From Bosea sp. 29B (lineage in GTDB: Bacteria > Pseudomonadota > Alphaproteobacteria > Rhizobiales > Beijerinckiaceae), in assembly GCF_902506165.1 (NCBI RefSeq), contig NZ_LR733817.1, forward strand, positions 1,162,255 through 1,226,254: 64,000 bases of DNA, written 5' to 3'. Under the pieces are notes generated by a model, which was not told the DNA's origin, made no database searches, and saw only the letters and a program-made list of their open reading frames with translations. A program made the translations under genes and the position numbers. Position 1 is the stretch's first letter. Every line of letters begins with the position of its first letter. This document shows positions 25,979-35,165 of the stretch, piece by piece.

Positions 25979-26875
25979 ATGAACGCCCCTCACAATCTCA
26001 CGCCCTCGCAAGCCGCCGAACTGCTCGTCCAGGCGCTGCCGCACATGCAGCGCTACGACCAGGAGGTGATCGTCATCAAGTATGGCGGCAACGCCATGGG
26101 CGACGCCGCCACCGCCGAGGATTTCGCCGAGGACGTGGTGCTGCTCGAGCAGTCCGGCCTGAAGCCGGTGGTCTGCCATGGCGGCGGCCCGCAGATCGCC
26201 CGCATGCTCGACAAGCTCGGCATCAAGTCCGAGTTCAAGCAGGGCCTGCGCGTCACCGACGCCGCCACCGTCGACGTGGTCGAGATGGTCCTGGCCGGCT
26301 CGGTCAACAAGGAGATCGTCGGCTACATCTCGCGCGAGGGCGGCAAGGCGATCGGCCTCTGCGGCAAGGACGGCAACATGGTGCTCGCCCGGAAGGCGAC
26401 CCGCACCATCGTCGACCCCGATTCGAAGATCGAGCAGGTGCTCGACCTCGGCTTCGTCGGCGAGCCCGAGACGGTCGACACCACCGTGCTCAAGGCGATC
26501 CTCAAGGAAGAGCTGATCCCGGTGCTGGCGCCGGTCTGCGCCGCCGCCGACGGCCAGACCTACAACGTCAACGCCGACACCTTCGCCGGCGCGATCGCCG
26601 GGGCGCTCGGCGCCAAGCGCCTGCTGCTGCTCACCGACGTGCCGGGCGTGCTCGACAAGGACAAGAATCTGATCCCGGAGCTCACCATCGAGCAATGCCG
26701 GCGCCTGATCGCCGACGGCACCATCTCCGGCGGCATGATCCCGAAGATCGAGACCTGCATCTACGCGCTGGAAAAGGGCGTCGAGGCTGTGGTCATTCTC
26801 GACGGCAAGGTTCCGCATGCCGCGCTGATCGAGCTCTTCACCGATACCGGCTCGGGCACGATCATCCGGAAGTGA
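25979..26875 (+). CDS. argB: Acetylglutamate kinase
   Basis: A 298-residue N-acetyl-L-glutamate kinase, second step of arginine synthesis. The family signatures are all there: the ATP-site KYGGNAMGD at residues 26-34, [51 protein letters not shown] and the C-terminal [10 protein letters not shown]. The length and the N-terminal helix fit the arginine-sensitive hexameric form. It is followed on the same strand by the pyrimidine 5'-nucleotidase gene, an order common in Hyphomicrobiales, but the family A repeat separates them here. Confidence 0.96.
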   Translation: MNAPHNLTPSQAAELLVQALPHMQRYDQEVIVIKYGGNAMGDAATAEDFAEDVVLLEQSGLKPVVCHGGGPQIARMLDKLGIKSEFKQGLRVTDAATVDVVEMVLAGSVNKEIVGYISREGGKAIGLCGKDGNMVLARKATRTIVDPDSKIEQVLDLGFVGEPETVDTTVLKAILKEELIPVLAPVCAAADGQTYNVNADTFAGAIAGALGAKRLLLLTDVPGVLDKDKNLIPELTIEQCRRLIADGTISGGMIPKIETCIYALEKGVEAVVILDGKVPHAALIELFTDTGSGTIIRK

Positions 26876-26883
26876 AGGTGGCC

Positions 26884-26989
26884 GTCATTCTCGGGCGAAG
26901 CGCAGCGCAGACCCGAGAATCTCAGGACGAGAAGGCGCCGATCAACGCCCTTTCGGCAAGAGATGCTCGGGTCAAGCCCGAGCATGAAG
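26884..26989. repeat. Palindromic intergenic repeat, family A, copy 3 (paired units)
   Basis: The unit at 26884-26924 is identical over 41 bases to 7422-7462. An inverted partner at 26960-26989 has its own hairpin (arms atgctcggg and cccgagcat, loop tcaag, 26963-26985). The pair lies between argB and the pyrimidine nucleotidase gene. The linker contains the same gaaggcgcc block as copy 1. Confidence 0.85.
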
Positions 26990-27062
26990 CGCTCTTGATC
27001 GTCGCAAGGACTTTGCAAGCATCTTGCATGTCATGATGGTCAGCCCCACATGACATGCCCCA

Positions 27063-27818
27063 ATGAACCAGAACGCATCAATCACCACCGCCGTTCCGCT
27101 CCTGCCGGAGCAGGCGGCGTTCGGCCATGTCGACCACTGGATCTTCGACCTCGACAACACGCTTTATTCGCATGAGGCGCAGGTCTGGCCACAGGTCAAC
27201 GAGCGGATCAGCCTGTACCTGCTCGAGCTCTTCGGTCTCGACGGCCTCTCCTCGCACGAGCTGCGCCGCTATTATTACGAGCGCTATGGCACCACGCTGA
27301 AAGGCTTGATGGAGGAACACGGCGTCGATCCCGACGATTTCCTCGCCTTCGCCCACGACATCGACCTCACGATGCTCGATCCCAATCCCGATCTCGGCGC
27401 GGCGATCGCCGCCCTGCCCGGCCGCAAGCTGATCCTGACCAATGGCTCGCGCGGCCATGCCGAGAACGTCGCCGGCAAGCTTGGGATCCTCCACCATTTC
27501 GAGGACATCTTCGACATCGTCGAGGCCGGCTTCCTGCCCAAGCCCGAGCGCGCCACCTACGAGAACTTCCTCGCCAAGCATGCGGTCGATCCGGCCCGGG
27601 CGGCGATGTTCGAGGACATCGACAAGAACCTGATCGTGCCGAACGACCTCGGCATGAAGACGGTGCTGATCGTGCCGCGCACGACCGATCCCTTCCGCGA
27701 CGCCTCGGAGCAGGCCGTGGTCGAAGCCGCTCACGTCCATTTCGTCACCGATGACCTGACTGGGTTCCTCAAGCCGCTGATGCGGCCTGAACTCCCCCCG
27801 TTTCCGGTTGCTAAATAG
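27063..27818 (+). CDS. Pyrimidine 5'-nucleotidase (HAD superfamily)
   Basis: A 251-residue HAD phosphatase of the pyrimidine 5'-nucleotidase/SDT1 type, which removes the phosphate from UMP or CMP. Motif I is IFDLDNTLYS with catalytic aspartates D29 and D31, motif II is LTNGS, motif III includes LPKPE, and motif IV is FEDIDKNL. The long cap YYYERYGTTLKGLM is typical of this branch. It shares a strand with argB but is separated from it by the repeat. The stop is followed at once by the family B repeat. Confidence 0.9.
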   Translation: MNQNASITTAVPLLPEQAAFGHVDHWIFDLDNTLYSHEAQVWPQVNERISLYLLELFGLDGLSSHELRRYYYERYGTTLKGLMEEHGVDPDDFLAFAHDIDLTMLDPNPDLGAAIAALPGRKLILTNGSRGHAENVAGKLGILHHFEDIFDIVEAGFLPKPERATYENFLAKHAVDPARAAMFEDIDKNLIVPNDLGMKTVLIVPRTTDPFRDASEQAVVEAAHVHFVTDDLTGFLKPLMRPELPPFPVAK

Positions 27819-27824
27819 GACAGT

Positions 27825-27934
27825 GTCATACCGGGCGACCGAAGGGAGACCCGGGATCCATTCCTGAACGTCTTTCGGAAAGGTTCCGGAATGAGTCCCG
27901 GATCGGCGCCGCTTCGCGGCTTGTCCGGGACGAC
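27825..27934. repeat. Palindromic intergenic repeat, family B, copy 1
   Basis: A 110-base element in the space between the convergent nucleotidase and 8-oxoguanine deaminase genes. It is similar, by eye about nine bases in ten, to the reverse complement of 37206-37316. Both have palindromic ends (gtcatnccgg / ccgggacgac) and an inner dyad around ttccggaac and gttccgga, so the RNA would fold into a long hairpin. It may act as a bidirectional terminator for the converging genes. Confidence 0.85.
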
Positions 27935-27945
27935 TTCCACAAGGT

Positions 27946-29280
27946 CTAGGCGTAACGCTCCGCCGCAAGCCCATGCGCCCGGCGCAGACTCGTGAGATCG
28001 AGGCCTGGAATCTCGCCATCGATCACCCGCCAGCGGCCGCCGACCATGACGCGGTCGGCCCGGTTGGCGCCGCACAGCACCAGCGCCGCGATCGGGTCAT
28101 GCGCGCCCGAGAAACGCAGCTCGTCGAGCCGATAGAAGGCAAGATCAGCCTGCATGCCGGGCGCGATCCGGCCGATATCGGAACGCCCCAGGCAGCGTGC
28201 AGAGCCTTCCGTCGCCCAGCGGATCGTATCGCGTGCCGTCACTGCGCTGGCGCTCTTGTAATGCAGCCGGTTGACCAGCAGCGCGTGGCGCAATTCCTCC
28301 ATCAGGTTCGAGCCGTCATTGCTGGCCGAACCGTCGACGCCGAGGCCAACCGGTGCGCCGGCCGCCTCCAGCTCGCGCGTCTTGCAGAAGCCGGAAGCGA
28401 GCATGCCGTTCGAGGTCGGGCAATGGCAGACGCCGACTCCGGCCTTGCCCAATCGCTCGCATTCCTCGCAGGAGAAGTGGATGCCGTGCGCCAGCCAGGT
28501 CTTCGGCCGCAACCAGCCGGCTTCCTCCAGCAGGTCGAGCGGGCGCTTGCCATAGACCTCCAGGCAATACGCGTCCTCGTCCTGCGTCTCGGCGAGATGA
28601 GTATGCAGCGGCGCATCGAAGCGCGTCGCGAGCTCGGCCGAGGCCGCCATCAGCGAGGTCGTCACCGAGAAGGGCGAGCAGGGCGCGAGCGCGATCTGCA
28701 CCATGCTGCCGGGCTTGGGATCATGGAACAGGCCGAGCACCCGCTCGCAATCGGCGAGGATGGTGTCCTCGTCCTGCACGACCTCGTCGGGCGGCAGGCC
28801 GCCATCCTTCTGCGACAGGTTCATCGAGCCACGCGAGATGGTGACGCGGATGCCGAGCGCCCGCGCCTCCTCGACGGCGATGTCGACGGCGTTCTCCAGC
28901 CCGGCCGGATAGAGGTAGTGGTGGTCGGCCGCCGTCGTGCAACCCGACAGCATCAGCTCGACCAGCGCGGCACGCATCGCGAGGCGCAGATCCTCCGGCC
29001 GTAAGCGCGCCCAGAGCGGATAGAGCGCCTTCAACCAGGGAAAGAGCTCGCGGTCGATCGCGGCCGGATGAGCCCGGGTCAGCGTCTGGTAGAAATGGTG
29101 GTGGGTGTTGATCAAGCCGGGCAGCACGACATGGCCGGAGGCATCGAAGCTCTCTGTCACCGGCAGGGCCGGGTAGGCACCGCTCGCGACCAGCTCGACG
29201 ATCATTCCGTCCTCGACCACCACCCCGCCCCCGGCATTCCCAGCGAGGATGGCGAGCGGGTTCCTGATCCAGATGCGCAT
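27946..29280 (-). CDS. 8-oxoguanine deaminase
   Basis: A 444-residue cyclic amidohydrolase that hydrolyses 8-oxoguanine to urate and ammonia. Metal residues lie in INTHHHFYQTL (HHH at 60-62), LHTHLAET, WLAHGIHF and LGVDGSASNDGSN. The text after the first histidines (RAHPAAIDRELFPWLKALYP) and the CTTAADHHYLYPAG block match the 8-oxoguanine deaminase branch rather than guanine deaminase or chlorohydrolase. The ATG at 29280 begins the domain at RIWIRNPLAIL; a longer frame to 29439 adds low-complexity residues. It is convergent with the nucleotidase gene and divergent from the dpp operon. Confidence 0.88.
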   Translation of the reverse strand: MRIWIRNPLAILAGNAGGGVVVEDGMIVELVASGAYPALPVTESFDASGHVVLPGLINTHHHFYQTLTRAHPAAIDRELFPWLKALYPLWARLRPEDLRLAMRAALVELMLSGCTTAADHHYLYPAGLENAVDIAVEEARALGIRVTISRGSMNLSQKDGGLPPDEVVQDEDTILADCERVLGLFHDPKPGSMVQIALAPCSPFSVTTSLMAASAELATRFDAPLHTHLAETQDEDAYCLEVYGKRPLDLLEEAGWLRPKTWLAHGIHFSCEECERLGKAGVGVCHCPTSNGMLASGFCKTRELEAAGAPVGLGVDGSASNDGSNLMEELRHALLVNRLHYKSASAVTARDTIRWATEGSARCLGRSDIGRIAPGMQADLAFYRLDELRFSGAHDPIAALVLCGANRADRVMVGGRWRVIDGEIPGLDLTSLRRAHGLAAERYA

Positions 29281-29370
29281 GGTGGGTCCGGCGCTTAGTG
29301 ATTCTCTTGGAATGTCATAGGCTTGCCTGGTGGCCAAGGCCAGTCCGGCAGGCTGGGTCTTCTGGATGAG

Positions 29371-29396
29371 GTTTTTGCGTGCTCCGGCGCAAAAAC
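29371..29396. other. Inverted repeat in the dpp upstream region
   Basis: Arms gtttttgcg and cgcaaaaac (9 bp, 8-base loop) lie between the deaminase gene and dppA. It could be an operator or a terminator for either side. The remainder of 29281-29552 shows no other clear signal. Confidence 0.35.
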
Positions 29397-29552
29397 ACAC
29401 GCCCAGGGTGAGCCCCGGACGACTGTTCGCGCCCGCCATCTTTCAATAAGCTGTTGGCAAGGCGGCCGGCGGAATTTCCTCCGCGAGGCTTCCGGTCCAA
29501 CAGGGGAAAACGTTCGCCTTGCGAGGCGAAGCGTGGCTCAAGGAGAGATTCC

Positions 29553-31142
29553 ATGAAGAAATTGTTGCTGGCGACGCTGTCGGCCTCGGCGCTGATGGCG
29601 GCGCAGCCGCTGGCCGCCAAGACGCTGGTCTATTGCTCGGAAGGCAGCCCGGAGAATTTCGCGCCGAGCGTCAACACCACCGGCACGTCCTTCGACGCCA
29701 ACACCCAGATCTACGACACCATCGTCCAGTTCGAGCGCGGCGGCGTCAAGGTTCAGCCCGCCCTGGCGGAGAAGTGGGACGTCTCGCCGGATGGCCTGAC
29801 CTACACGCTCCACCTGCGCAAGAACGTGAAGTGGCATTCGAACAAGAACTTCAAGCCGACGCGCGACTTCAACGCCGACGACGTGATGTTCATGTTCGAG
29901 CGGCAGTGGAAGGAAGCCAATCCCTATTACAAGGTGACCAGCTCGAACCACTCCTACTTCAACGACATGGGCATGCCCAAGCTGCTGAAGTCGGTCGAAA
30001 AGGTCGACGACTACACCGTCAAGATCACGCTGAACCAGCCTGAGGCGCCCTTCCTCGCCGACCTCGCCATGCAATATGCCGGCGTGCAGTCGAAGGAATA
30101 CGCCGATGCGATGCTGAAGGCCGGCACGCCCGAGAAGCTCGACCAGGAGCCGGTCGGCACCGGCGCGTTCTATCTGGTGCAGTACCAGAAGGACGCGATC
30201 ATCCGCTACAAGGCCTTCCCCGAATACTGGGCCGGCAAGGCCAAGATCGACGACCTGATCTTCGCGATCACGCCGGACGCCTCGGTCCGCTGGGCCAAGC
30301 TGCAGAAGGGCGAGTGCCATGTCATGCCCTATCCGAACCCCGCCGATCTCGACGCCATCAAGAAGGACGCCAATGTCCAGATCCTGGAGCAGCCAGGCCT
30401 GAACATCGGCTATCTCGCCTACAACACCACCAAGAAGCCCTTCGACGACGTCAAGGTCCGCCGCGCCGTCAACAAGGCGATCAACAAGAAGGCGATCATC
30501 GACGCCGTCTATCTCTCCAGCGGCGTCGCGGCGACCAACCCGATCCCGCCGACCATGTGGTCCTATAACGAGACCATCAAGGACGATCCCTATGATCCGG
30601 AGGCGGCCAAGAAGGAGCTGGCCGATGCCGGCTACCCGAACGGGCTGGAGATCGACCTCTGGGCAATGCCGGTGCAGCGTCCCTACAACCCCAACGCCAA
30701 GCGCATCGCCGAACTGATGCAGGCGGACCTCGCCAAGGTCGGCGTCAAGGCCGAGATCAAGACCTTCGAATGGGGCGAGTATCGCAAGCGCCTGCAGGCG
30801 GGCGAGCACCAGACCGGCATGTTCGGCTGGACCGGCGACAATGGCGATCCGGACAACTTCCTGCACACGCTGCTCGGCTGCGACGCCTCCAAGAACAATG
30901 GCGGCAACGTCGCAAAGTTCTGCTACCAGCCCTTCGACGAGCTGGTGACGAAGGCCAAGACGATCACCGACCAGGCCGAGCGCGAGAAGCTCTATCGGCA
31001 GGCGCAGGTGATCTTCAAGGAGCAAGCGCCCTGGTTCACCATCGCCCATGCGGTCCAGCTCAAGCCGGTCCGCAAGGAAGTGATCGACTTCAAGCTCTCG
31101 CCGTTCAGCCGCCACGTCTTCTACGGCGTCGACATCAAGTAA
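29553..31142 (+). CDS. dppA: Dipeptide-type ABC importer, binding protein (first of two)
   Basis: A 529-residue periplasmic binding protein of SBP family 5. The signal peptide ends near LAA at residues 20-22, then KTLVYCSEGSPENFAPS starts the mature protein, nearly the same words as Escherichia coli DppA. Further DppA-like landmarks are RKNVKWHSNKNFKPTRDFNA, CHVMPYPNPADL, and IDLWAMPVQRPYNPNA followed by the C-terminal third. It is set by an aaggagag site. It starts the dpp operon. In E. coli DppA binds dipeptides (and heme), so the same is expected here. A near-identical fold is repeated in the next gene. Confidence 0.92.
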   Translation: MKKLLLATLSASALMAAQPLAAKTLVYCSEGSPENFAPSVNTTGTSFDANTQIYDTIVQFERGGVKVQPALAEKWDVSPDGLTYTLHLRKNVKWHSNKNFKPTRDFNADDVMFMFERQWKEANPYYKVTSSNHSYFNDMGMPKLLKSVEKVDDYTVKITLNQPEAPFLADLAMQYAGVQSKEYADAMLKAGTPEKLDQEPVGTGAFYLVQYQKDAIIRYKAFPEYWAGKAKIDDLIFAITPDASVRWAKLQKGECHVMPYPNPADLDAIKKDANVQILEQPGLNIGYLAYNTTKKPFDDVKVRRAVNKAINKKAIIDAVYLSSGVAATNPIPPTMWSYNETIKDDPYDPEAAKKELADAGYPNGLEIDLWAMPVQRPYNPNAKRIAELMQADLAKVGVKAEIKTFEWGEYRKRLQAGEHQTGMFGWTGDNGDPDNFLHTLLGCDASKNNGGNVAKFCYQPFDELVTKAKTITDQAEREKLYRQAQVIFKEQAPWFTIAHAVQLKPVRKEVIDFKLSPFSRHVFYGVDIK

Positions 31143-31162
31143 GCTCGGCAACCGAGCCTACC

Positions 31163-31229
31163 CATCATCCGTGCCGGGTGCCGGCACGGATGATGCTTGC
31201 CAATCGGCGCGGCCCACGCGGGCCGCGCC
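31163..31229. other. Two strong hairpins between the tandem binding-protein genes
   Basis: A perfect 15-bp stem with a 3-base loop spans 31163-31195 (arms catcatccgtgccgg and its complement). A second 10-bp stem with a 4-base loop spans 31206-31229 (arms ggcgcggccc and gggccgcgcc). Neither has a clear T-tract. They would stabilise the dppA message and reduce read-through, giving excess binding protein over permease. Confidence 0.6.
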
Positions 31230-31304
31230 CTTCCCGGGCCGGAAGACGACGGGGCATGAGGCTTCGCGCCCGATCCGGCCGCTGCCTGCCCCCGAGAGAT
31301 CGCC

Positions 31305-32921
31305 ATGTCCCGATCCGCCCGCCCCCTTACCCTGGCCCTCGGCCTCGGCGCCCTGCTGCTGCCCGCCATCGCAAATGCCCAGGCGCTCGTCGTCTGCTCG
31401 GAAGCCAGCCCCGACTTCCTCAATCCGCAGTTCAGCAGCCAGAACACCGCCTATGACGTCGCGGCGCAGATCTATGAGCGCCTGACGGCGACTGAGCGCG
31501 GCGGCTCGCAGATCATCCCGAGCCTGGCCGAGTCATGGACGATCTCGGATGACGCGCTGACCTACACCTTCAAGCTGCGCAAGGGCGTGAAATGGCACGC
31601 CAGCAAGAGCTTCACCCCGACGCGCGAGTTCAACGCAGACGACGTGCTGTTCTCGTTCAACCGCATGCTCGACGCCAACCACCCCTACGCCAAGGTCGGC
31701 AGCGGCAATTACCAGTTCTTCGGCGAGATCGTGAAGCCGAGCCTGAAGGCGGTCGAGAAGGTCGACGACTACACCGTCCGGATCGTCCTGACCAAGCCGA
31801 ACGCGCCGCTGCTCTCGGCACTCTCGGTCGAGCCGATGTCGGTCCTCTCGGCCGAATACGCGGCAGCGATGAGCAAGGCCGGCACGCCCGAGCAGATCGA
31901 CTTCGCCCCGATCGGCACCGGCCCGTTCTCGCTGCTCTCCTATCAGAAGGACGCGGTGATCCGCTTCAAGGCGGTGCCGGACCACTGGACCAAGGCCGCC
32001 GGCGACCGCGACCGCATGGCGCTGGTCAACGACCTGATCTTCGTGATCACCCCCGACGCCGCCGTCCGCTTCGCCAAGGTCCGCTCCGGCGAATGCCAGA
32101 TCGCCCGCTACCCCAATCCCGGCGACCTGGCCGCGATGAAGACCGAACCGACTATCAACGTGCTGCAGGGCAGCATCGCCGATCAGAGCTTCCTCGCCTT
32201 CAACCAGCAGAAGAAGCCCTTCGGCGACAAGCGCGTGCGCGAGGCACTGGCCTATGCTGTCAACATCCCGGCGATCATCGACGCCGTCTACCAGGGCACC
32301 GGCAAGCCGACCGCCTCGGCGGTTCCGCCCTCGCTCTGGTCGCATGACGCCGACCTCAAGCCGCGGCCCTATGATCCGGAGAAGGCCAAGGCTCTGCTCA
32401 AGGAGGCCGGCTATCCCGACGGCTTCGAGACGACGCTCTGGGCCATCCCCGTCGTGCGCGCCTACATGCCGAACGGCCGCCGCGCCGCAGAATTGATCCA
32501 GGCCGATTGGGCCAGGATCGGCGTCAAGGCGACGATCCAGACCTTCGAATGGGGCGAATACCTCAAGCGCGGCCGCGCCGGCGAGCACGAGGTCGGCATG
32601 TTCGGCTACACCTGGGACTATCCCGATCCGAGCCAGATCCTGCTCACCGGCTGGACCTGCGAAGGCGTGGCGACCGGCGCCAACCGGGCGCGCTGGTGCA
32701 ACAAGGAGGCTTCGGACGCTCTCGCCAAGGCCAGCACCATCACCGACCAGGCCGAGCGCAGCAAACTCTACAAGCGCTTCCAGGAAATCTTCCATGAAGA
32801 TGTCGCCGGCCTGCTCTTCGCCAACGCCCAGGCTTTCACGCCGGTGCGCAAGGAGGTGAAGGACTACAAGATCCATTTCTTCGGCGGGCAGCCATTCGTC
32901 GGCGTCTCGATCGGCAAATAA
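31305..32921 (+). CDS. Dipeptide-type ABC importer, binding protein (second of two)
   Basis: A 538-residue SBP family 5 protein, a clear paralogue of the preceding gene. It has a Sec signal (LTLALGLGALLLPAIANAQ) and the same landmarks in the same order: ALVVCSEASPDFLNPQF, RKGVKWHASKSFTPTREFNA, CQIARYPNPGDL, WAIPVVRAYMPNGRRA and the C-terminal PVRKEVKDYKIHFFGG. It differs at likely ligand-contacting places, for example YPDPSQILL where the first protein has GDPDNFLH. Two binding proteins in front of one permease set suggests a widened ligand range. It follows the hairpins of 31163-31229. Confidence 0.92.
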   Translation: MSRSARPLTLALGLGALLLPAIANAQALVVCSEASPDFLNPQFSSQNTAYDVAAQIYERLTATERGGSQIIPSLAESWTISDDALTYTFKLRKGVKWHASKSFTPTREFNADDVLFSFNRMLDANHPYAKVGSGNYQFFGEIVKPSLKAVEKVDDYTVRIVLTKPNAPLLSALSVEPMSVLSAEYAAAMSKAGTPEQIDFAPIGTGPFSLLSYQKDAVIRFKAVPDHWTKAAGDRDRMALVNDLIFVITPDAAVRFAKVRSGECQIARYPNPGDLAAMKTEPTINVLQGSIADQSFLAFNQQKKPFGDKRVREALAYAVNIPAIIDAVYQGTGKPTASAVPPSLWSHDADLKPRPYDPEKAKALLKEAGYPDGFETTLWAIPVVRAYMPNGRRAAELIQADWARIGVKATIQTFEWGEYLKRGRAGEHEVGMFGYTWDYPDPSQILLTGWTCEGVATGANRARWCNKEASDALAKASTITDQAERSKLYKRFQEIFHEDVAGLLFANAQAFTPVRKEVKDYKIHFFGGQPFVGVSIGK

Positions 32922-32943
32922 ATCTCTGCGCCGAATAATCCCG

Positions 32944-32976
32944 GCGCCGGCATGGCAATCATTGCTTTGCCGGCGC
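32944..32976. other. Hairpin after the second binding-protein gene
   Basis: Outer arms gcgccggca (32944-32952) and tgccggcgc (32968-32976), with an inner gcaat/attgc stem. There is no T-run. It lies between the second binding protein and the permease gene. The remaining part of the 283-base gap up to 33205 shows nothing else clear. Confidence 0.5.
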
Positions 32977-33204
32977 TAGGTCTGTCCCTAATATTGCGCT
33001 GTATGACGCGAGTGTTTTTCGAGTCTTGCGTCGAGCGCAGGCGCCAATCTGTTTCCTGACCCTGGCGATCCACCGATTTTGTGGCCGCGTTCTTGATCTT
33101 TGCGGCGTTCTGGTGTTTGCGCTGCGCCTGAATTCGAACTTGAATAAGCTCACAAGAGGGGCCGCCGCGCGACGAGACGCCCGGCCAACAAGACTGGCGC
33201 AACC

Positions 33205-34215
33205 ATGCTTCGCTTCATCCTGACCAGGGTCAGCCTCGTCATCCCGACCTTCATCGGCATCACACTGCTGGCCTTCTTCCTGGTCCGGCTCGTGCCGGGC
33301 GATCCGATCGAGACCATGGCCGGCGAGCGCGGCATCGACCCCACCCGCCATGCGCAATTGCTGAAGGAATACGGGCTCGACCAGCCGCTCTTCGTCCAGT
33401 ACGGCCGCTATATCGAGCGCGTCGTGCAGGGCGATCTCGGCAAGTCGATCGTGACGCGCGACAGCGTCCTCTCCGAATTCGGCCAGCTCTTCCCCGCCAC
33501 CATCGAGCTTGCGCTCTGCGCCATCCTGATCGCGCTGATCATCGGCCTGCCGGCCGGCATCATCGCCGCGGTGAAGCGAAACTCGATCTTCGACCATGGC
33601 GTGATGGGCATATCGCTCACCGGCTATTCCATGCCGATCTTCTGGTGGGGCCTGCTGCTGATCCTGCTGTTCTCGGTGCAGCTCGGCATCACCCCGGTCT
33701 CCGGTCGCATCGCGGTGCAGTATTTCATCGAGCCGGTCACCGGCTTCCTCACCATCGACAGCCTGCTCGCCGGCGATGTCGATGCCTTCTGGTCGGCGCT
33801 GTCGCATCTGGTGCTGCCGGCGATCGTGCTCGGCACCGTGCCGCTCGCCGTCATTGCCCGCATGACCCGCTCGGCCATGCTGGAAGTGCTCGGCGAGGAC
33901 TATATCCGCACCGCCCGGGCCAAGGGCATGGCCCCCCTTCGTGTCGTCGCCCTGCATGCGCTGCGCAATGCGCTGATCCCGGTCGTCACCGTGATCGGCC
34001 TGCAGGTCGGCACGCTCTTCACCGGCGCGATCCTGACCGAGACGATCTTCTCCTGGCCGGGCGTCGGCAAATGGCTGATCGAGGCGATCAGCCGGCGCGA
34101 CTATCCGGTCCTGCAAGGCGGAACCTTGCTCCTTGGCATGGTGGTGATGAGCGTCAACCTCCTGGTCGACCTCGCCTACGGCCTGATCAACCCGCGCATC
34201 AGGCACGCACGATGA
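33205..34215 (+). CDS. dppB: Dipeptide ABC importer permease DppB
   Basis: A 336-residue inner-membrane permease with six helices. It follows E. coli DppB almost phrase by phrase: RFILTRVSLVIPTFIGITLL at the start, PGDPIETMAGERGI, ALTGYSMPIFWWG-like SLTGYSMPIFWWG, ARMTRSAMLEVLGEDYIRTA with the EAA loop, LPVVTVIGLQVGTL-like IPVVTVIGLQVGTL and the C-terminal NPRIRH. It forms the membrane pore with DppC. The gap of 283 bases to the upstream gene contains only a hairpin, so it is probably still in the operon. Confidence 0.95.
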   Translation: MLRFILTRVSLVIPTFIGITLLAFFLVRLVPGDPIETMAGERGIDPTRHAQLLKEYGLDQPLFVQYGRYIERVVQGDLGKSIVTRDSVLSEFGQLFPATIELALCAILIALIIGLPAGIIAAVKRNSIFDHGVMGISLTGYSMPIFWWGLLLILLFSVQLGITPVSGRIAVQYFIEPVTGFLTIDSLLAGDVDAFWSALSHLVLPAIVLGTVPLAVIARMTRSAMLEVLGEDYIRTARAKGMAPLRVVALHALRNALIPVVTVIGLQVGTLFTGAILTETIFSWPGVGKWLIEAISRRDYPVLQGGTLLLGMVVMSVNLLVDLAYGLINPRIRHAR

Positions 34216-34255
34216 ACGCTCTTTCCTCCCTTCGCTCCCATCGGAGCCTCCGCCC

Positions 34256-35161
34256 ATGAGCGCCGAAACCTTGCAAGTTCCCGCCACGCCAGCCGGCGCG
34301 CCGCCCCACCCCGCCCGCGAGTTCTGGACCTATTTCAGCGCCAATCGCGGCGCCGTCGCCGGCCTGATCGTCATCGGCCTCGTGCTGTTCTGCGCGCTGT
34401 TCGCGCCGCTGATCGCCCCGCATGATCCGAACCTGACCAACAACGCCGTCTTCCTGAAGCCGCCGTTCTGGCAGGAGGGCGGCTCGCTCTCCTATCCGCT
34501 CGGCACCGACGCGATCGGCCGCGACATCCTCTCGCGCCTGCTCTACGGCGCGCGGCTCTCGCTGGTGATCGGCATCGCCGTCGTCGCGCTCGCCATCGTC
34601 GTCGGCATCGTGCTCGGCCTCGTCGCCGGCTTCTTCAAGGGTATCGCCGACATCGCGATCATGCGGCTGATGGACATCCTGATGACCATGCCGAGCCTGC
34701 TGCTCGCCATCGTCATCGTCGCCATCCTCGGCCCCGGCCTGATGAATGCGATGCTCGCCGTCGCCATCGTCGTGCTGCCGCACTATGTCCGCATCACCCG
34801 CGCCGCCGTCATCGCCGAATCCTCGAAGGATTATGTCGTCGCCGCCCAGGTCAGCGGCGCACGGACCGCCCGGCTGATGTTCTCGGAGATCCTGCCGAAC
34901 TGCGCCGCACCGCTGATCGTGCAGGCGACGCTCGGCGTCTCCACCGCGATCCTCGACGCCGCCGCGCTCGGCTTCCTCGGCCTCGGCGCCCAGCCGCCGA
35001 CGCCGGAATGGGGCACCATGCTCGCCGACGCCCGCGAATTCGTGCTGCGCGCCTGGTGGGTCGTCACCTTCCCGGGCCTTGCCATCCTGATCACCGTGCT
35101 CGCCTTCAACCTGCTCGGTGACGGGCTGCGCGATGCCCTCGATCCCAAATTGAAGCGCTGA
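34256..35161 (+). CDS. dppC: Dipeptide ABC importer permease DppC
   Basis: A 301-residue inner-membrane permease, partner of DppB. It has an N-terminal cytoplasmic segment with [17 protein letters not shown], six helices and the family motif [21 protein letters not shown]. The EAA loop reads [13 protein letters not shown] and is followed by the [14 protein letters not shown] and [21 protein letters not shown] blocks that are standard for DppC. The ATG at 34256 is 41 bases after dppB and 5 bases before dppD begins. Confidence 0.95.
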   Translation: MSAETLQVPATPAGAPPHPAREFWTYFSANRGAVAGLIVIGLVLFCALFAPLIAPHDPNLTNNAVFLKPPFWQEGGSLSYPLGTDAIGRDILSRLLYGARLSLVIGIAVVALAIVVGIVLGLVAGFFKGIADIAIMRLMDILMTMPSLLLAIVIVAILGPGLMNAMLAVAIVVLPHYVRITRAAVIAESSKDYVVAAQVSGARTARLMFSEILPNCAAPLIVQATLGVSTAILDAAALGFLGLGAQPPTPEWGTMLADAREFVLRAWWVVTFPGLAILITVLAFNLLGDGLRDALDPKLKR

Positions 35162-35165
35162 TCCC

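Noticed and set aside
32959..34287. Long minus-strand frame over dppB
   Set aside because: It has acidic and His/Asp-rich low complexity sequence typical of antisense frames, and dppB on the other strand is certain.
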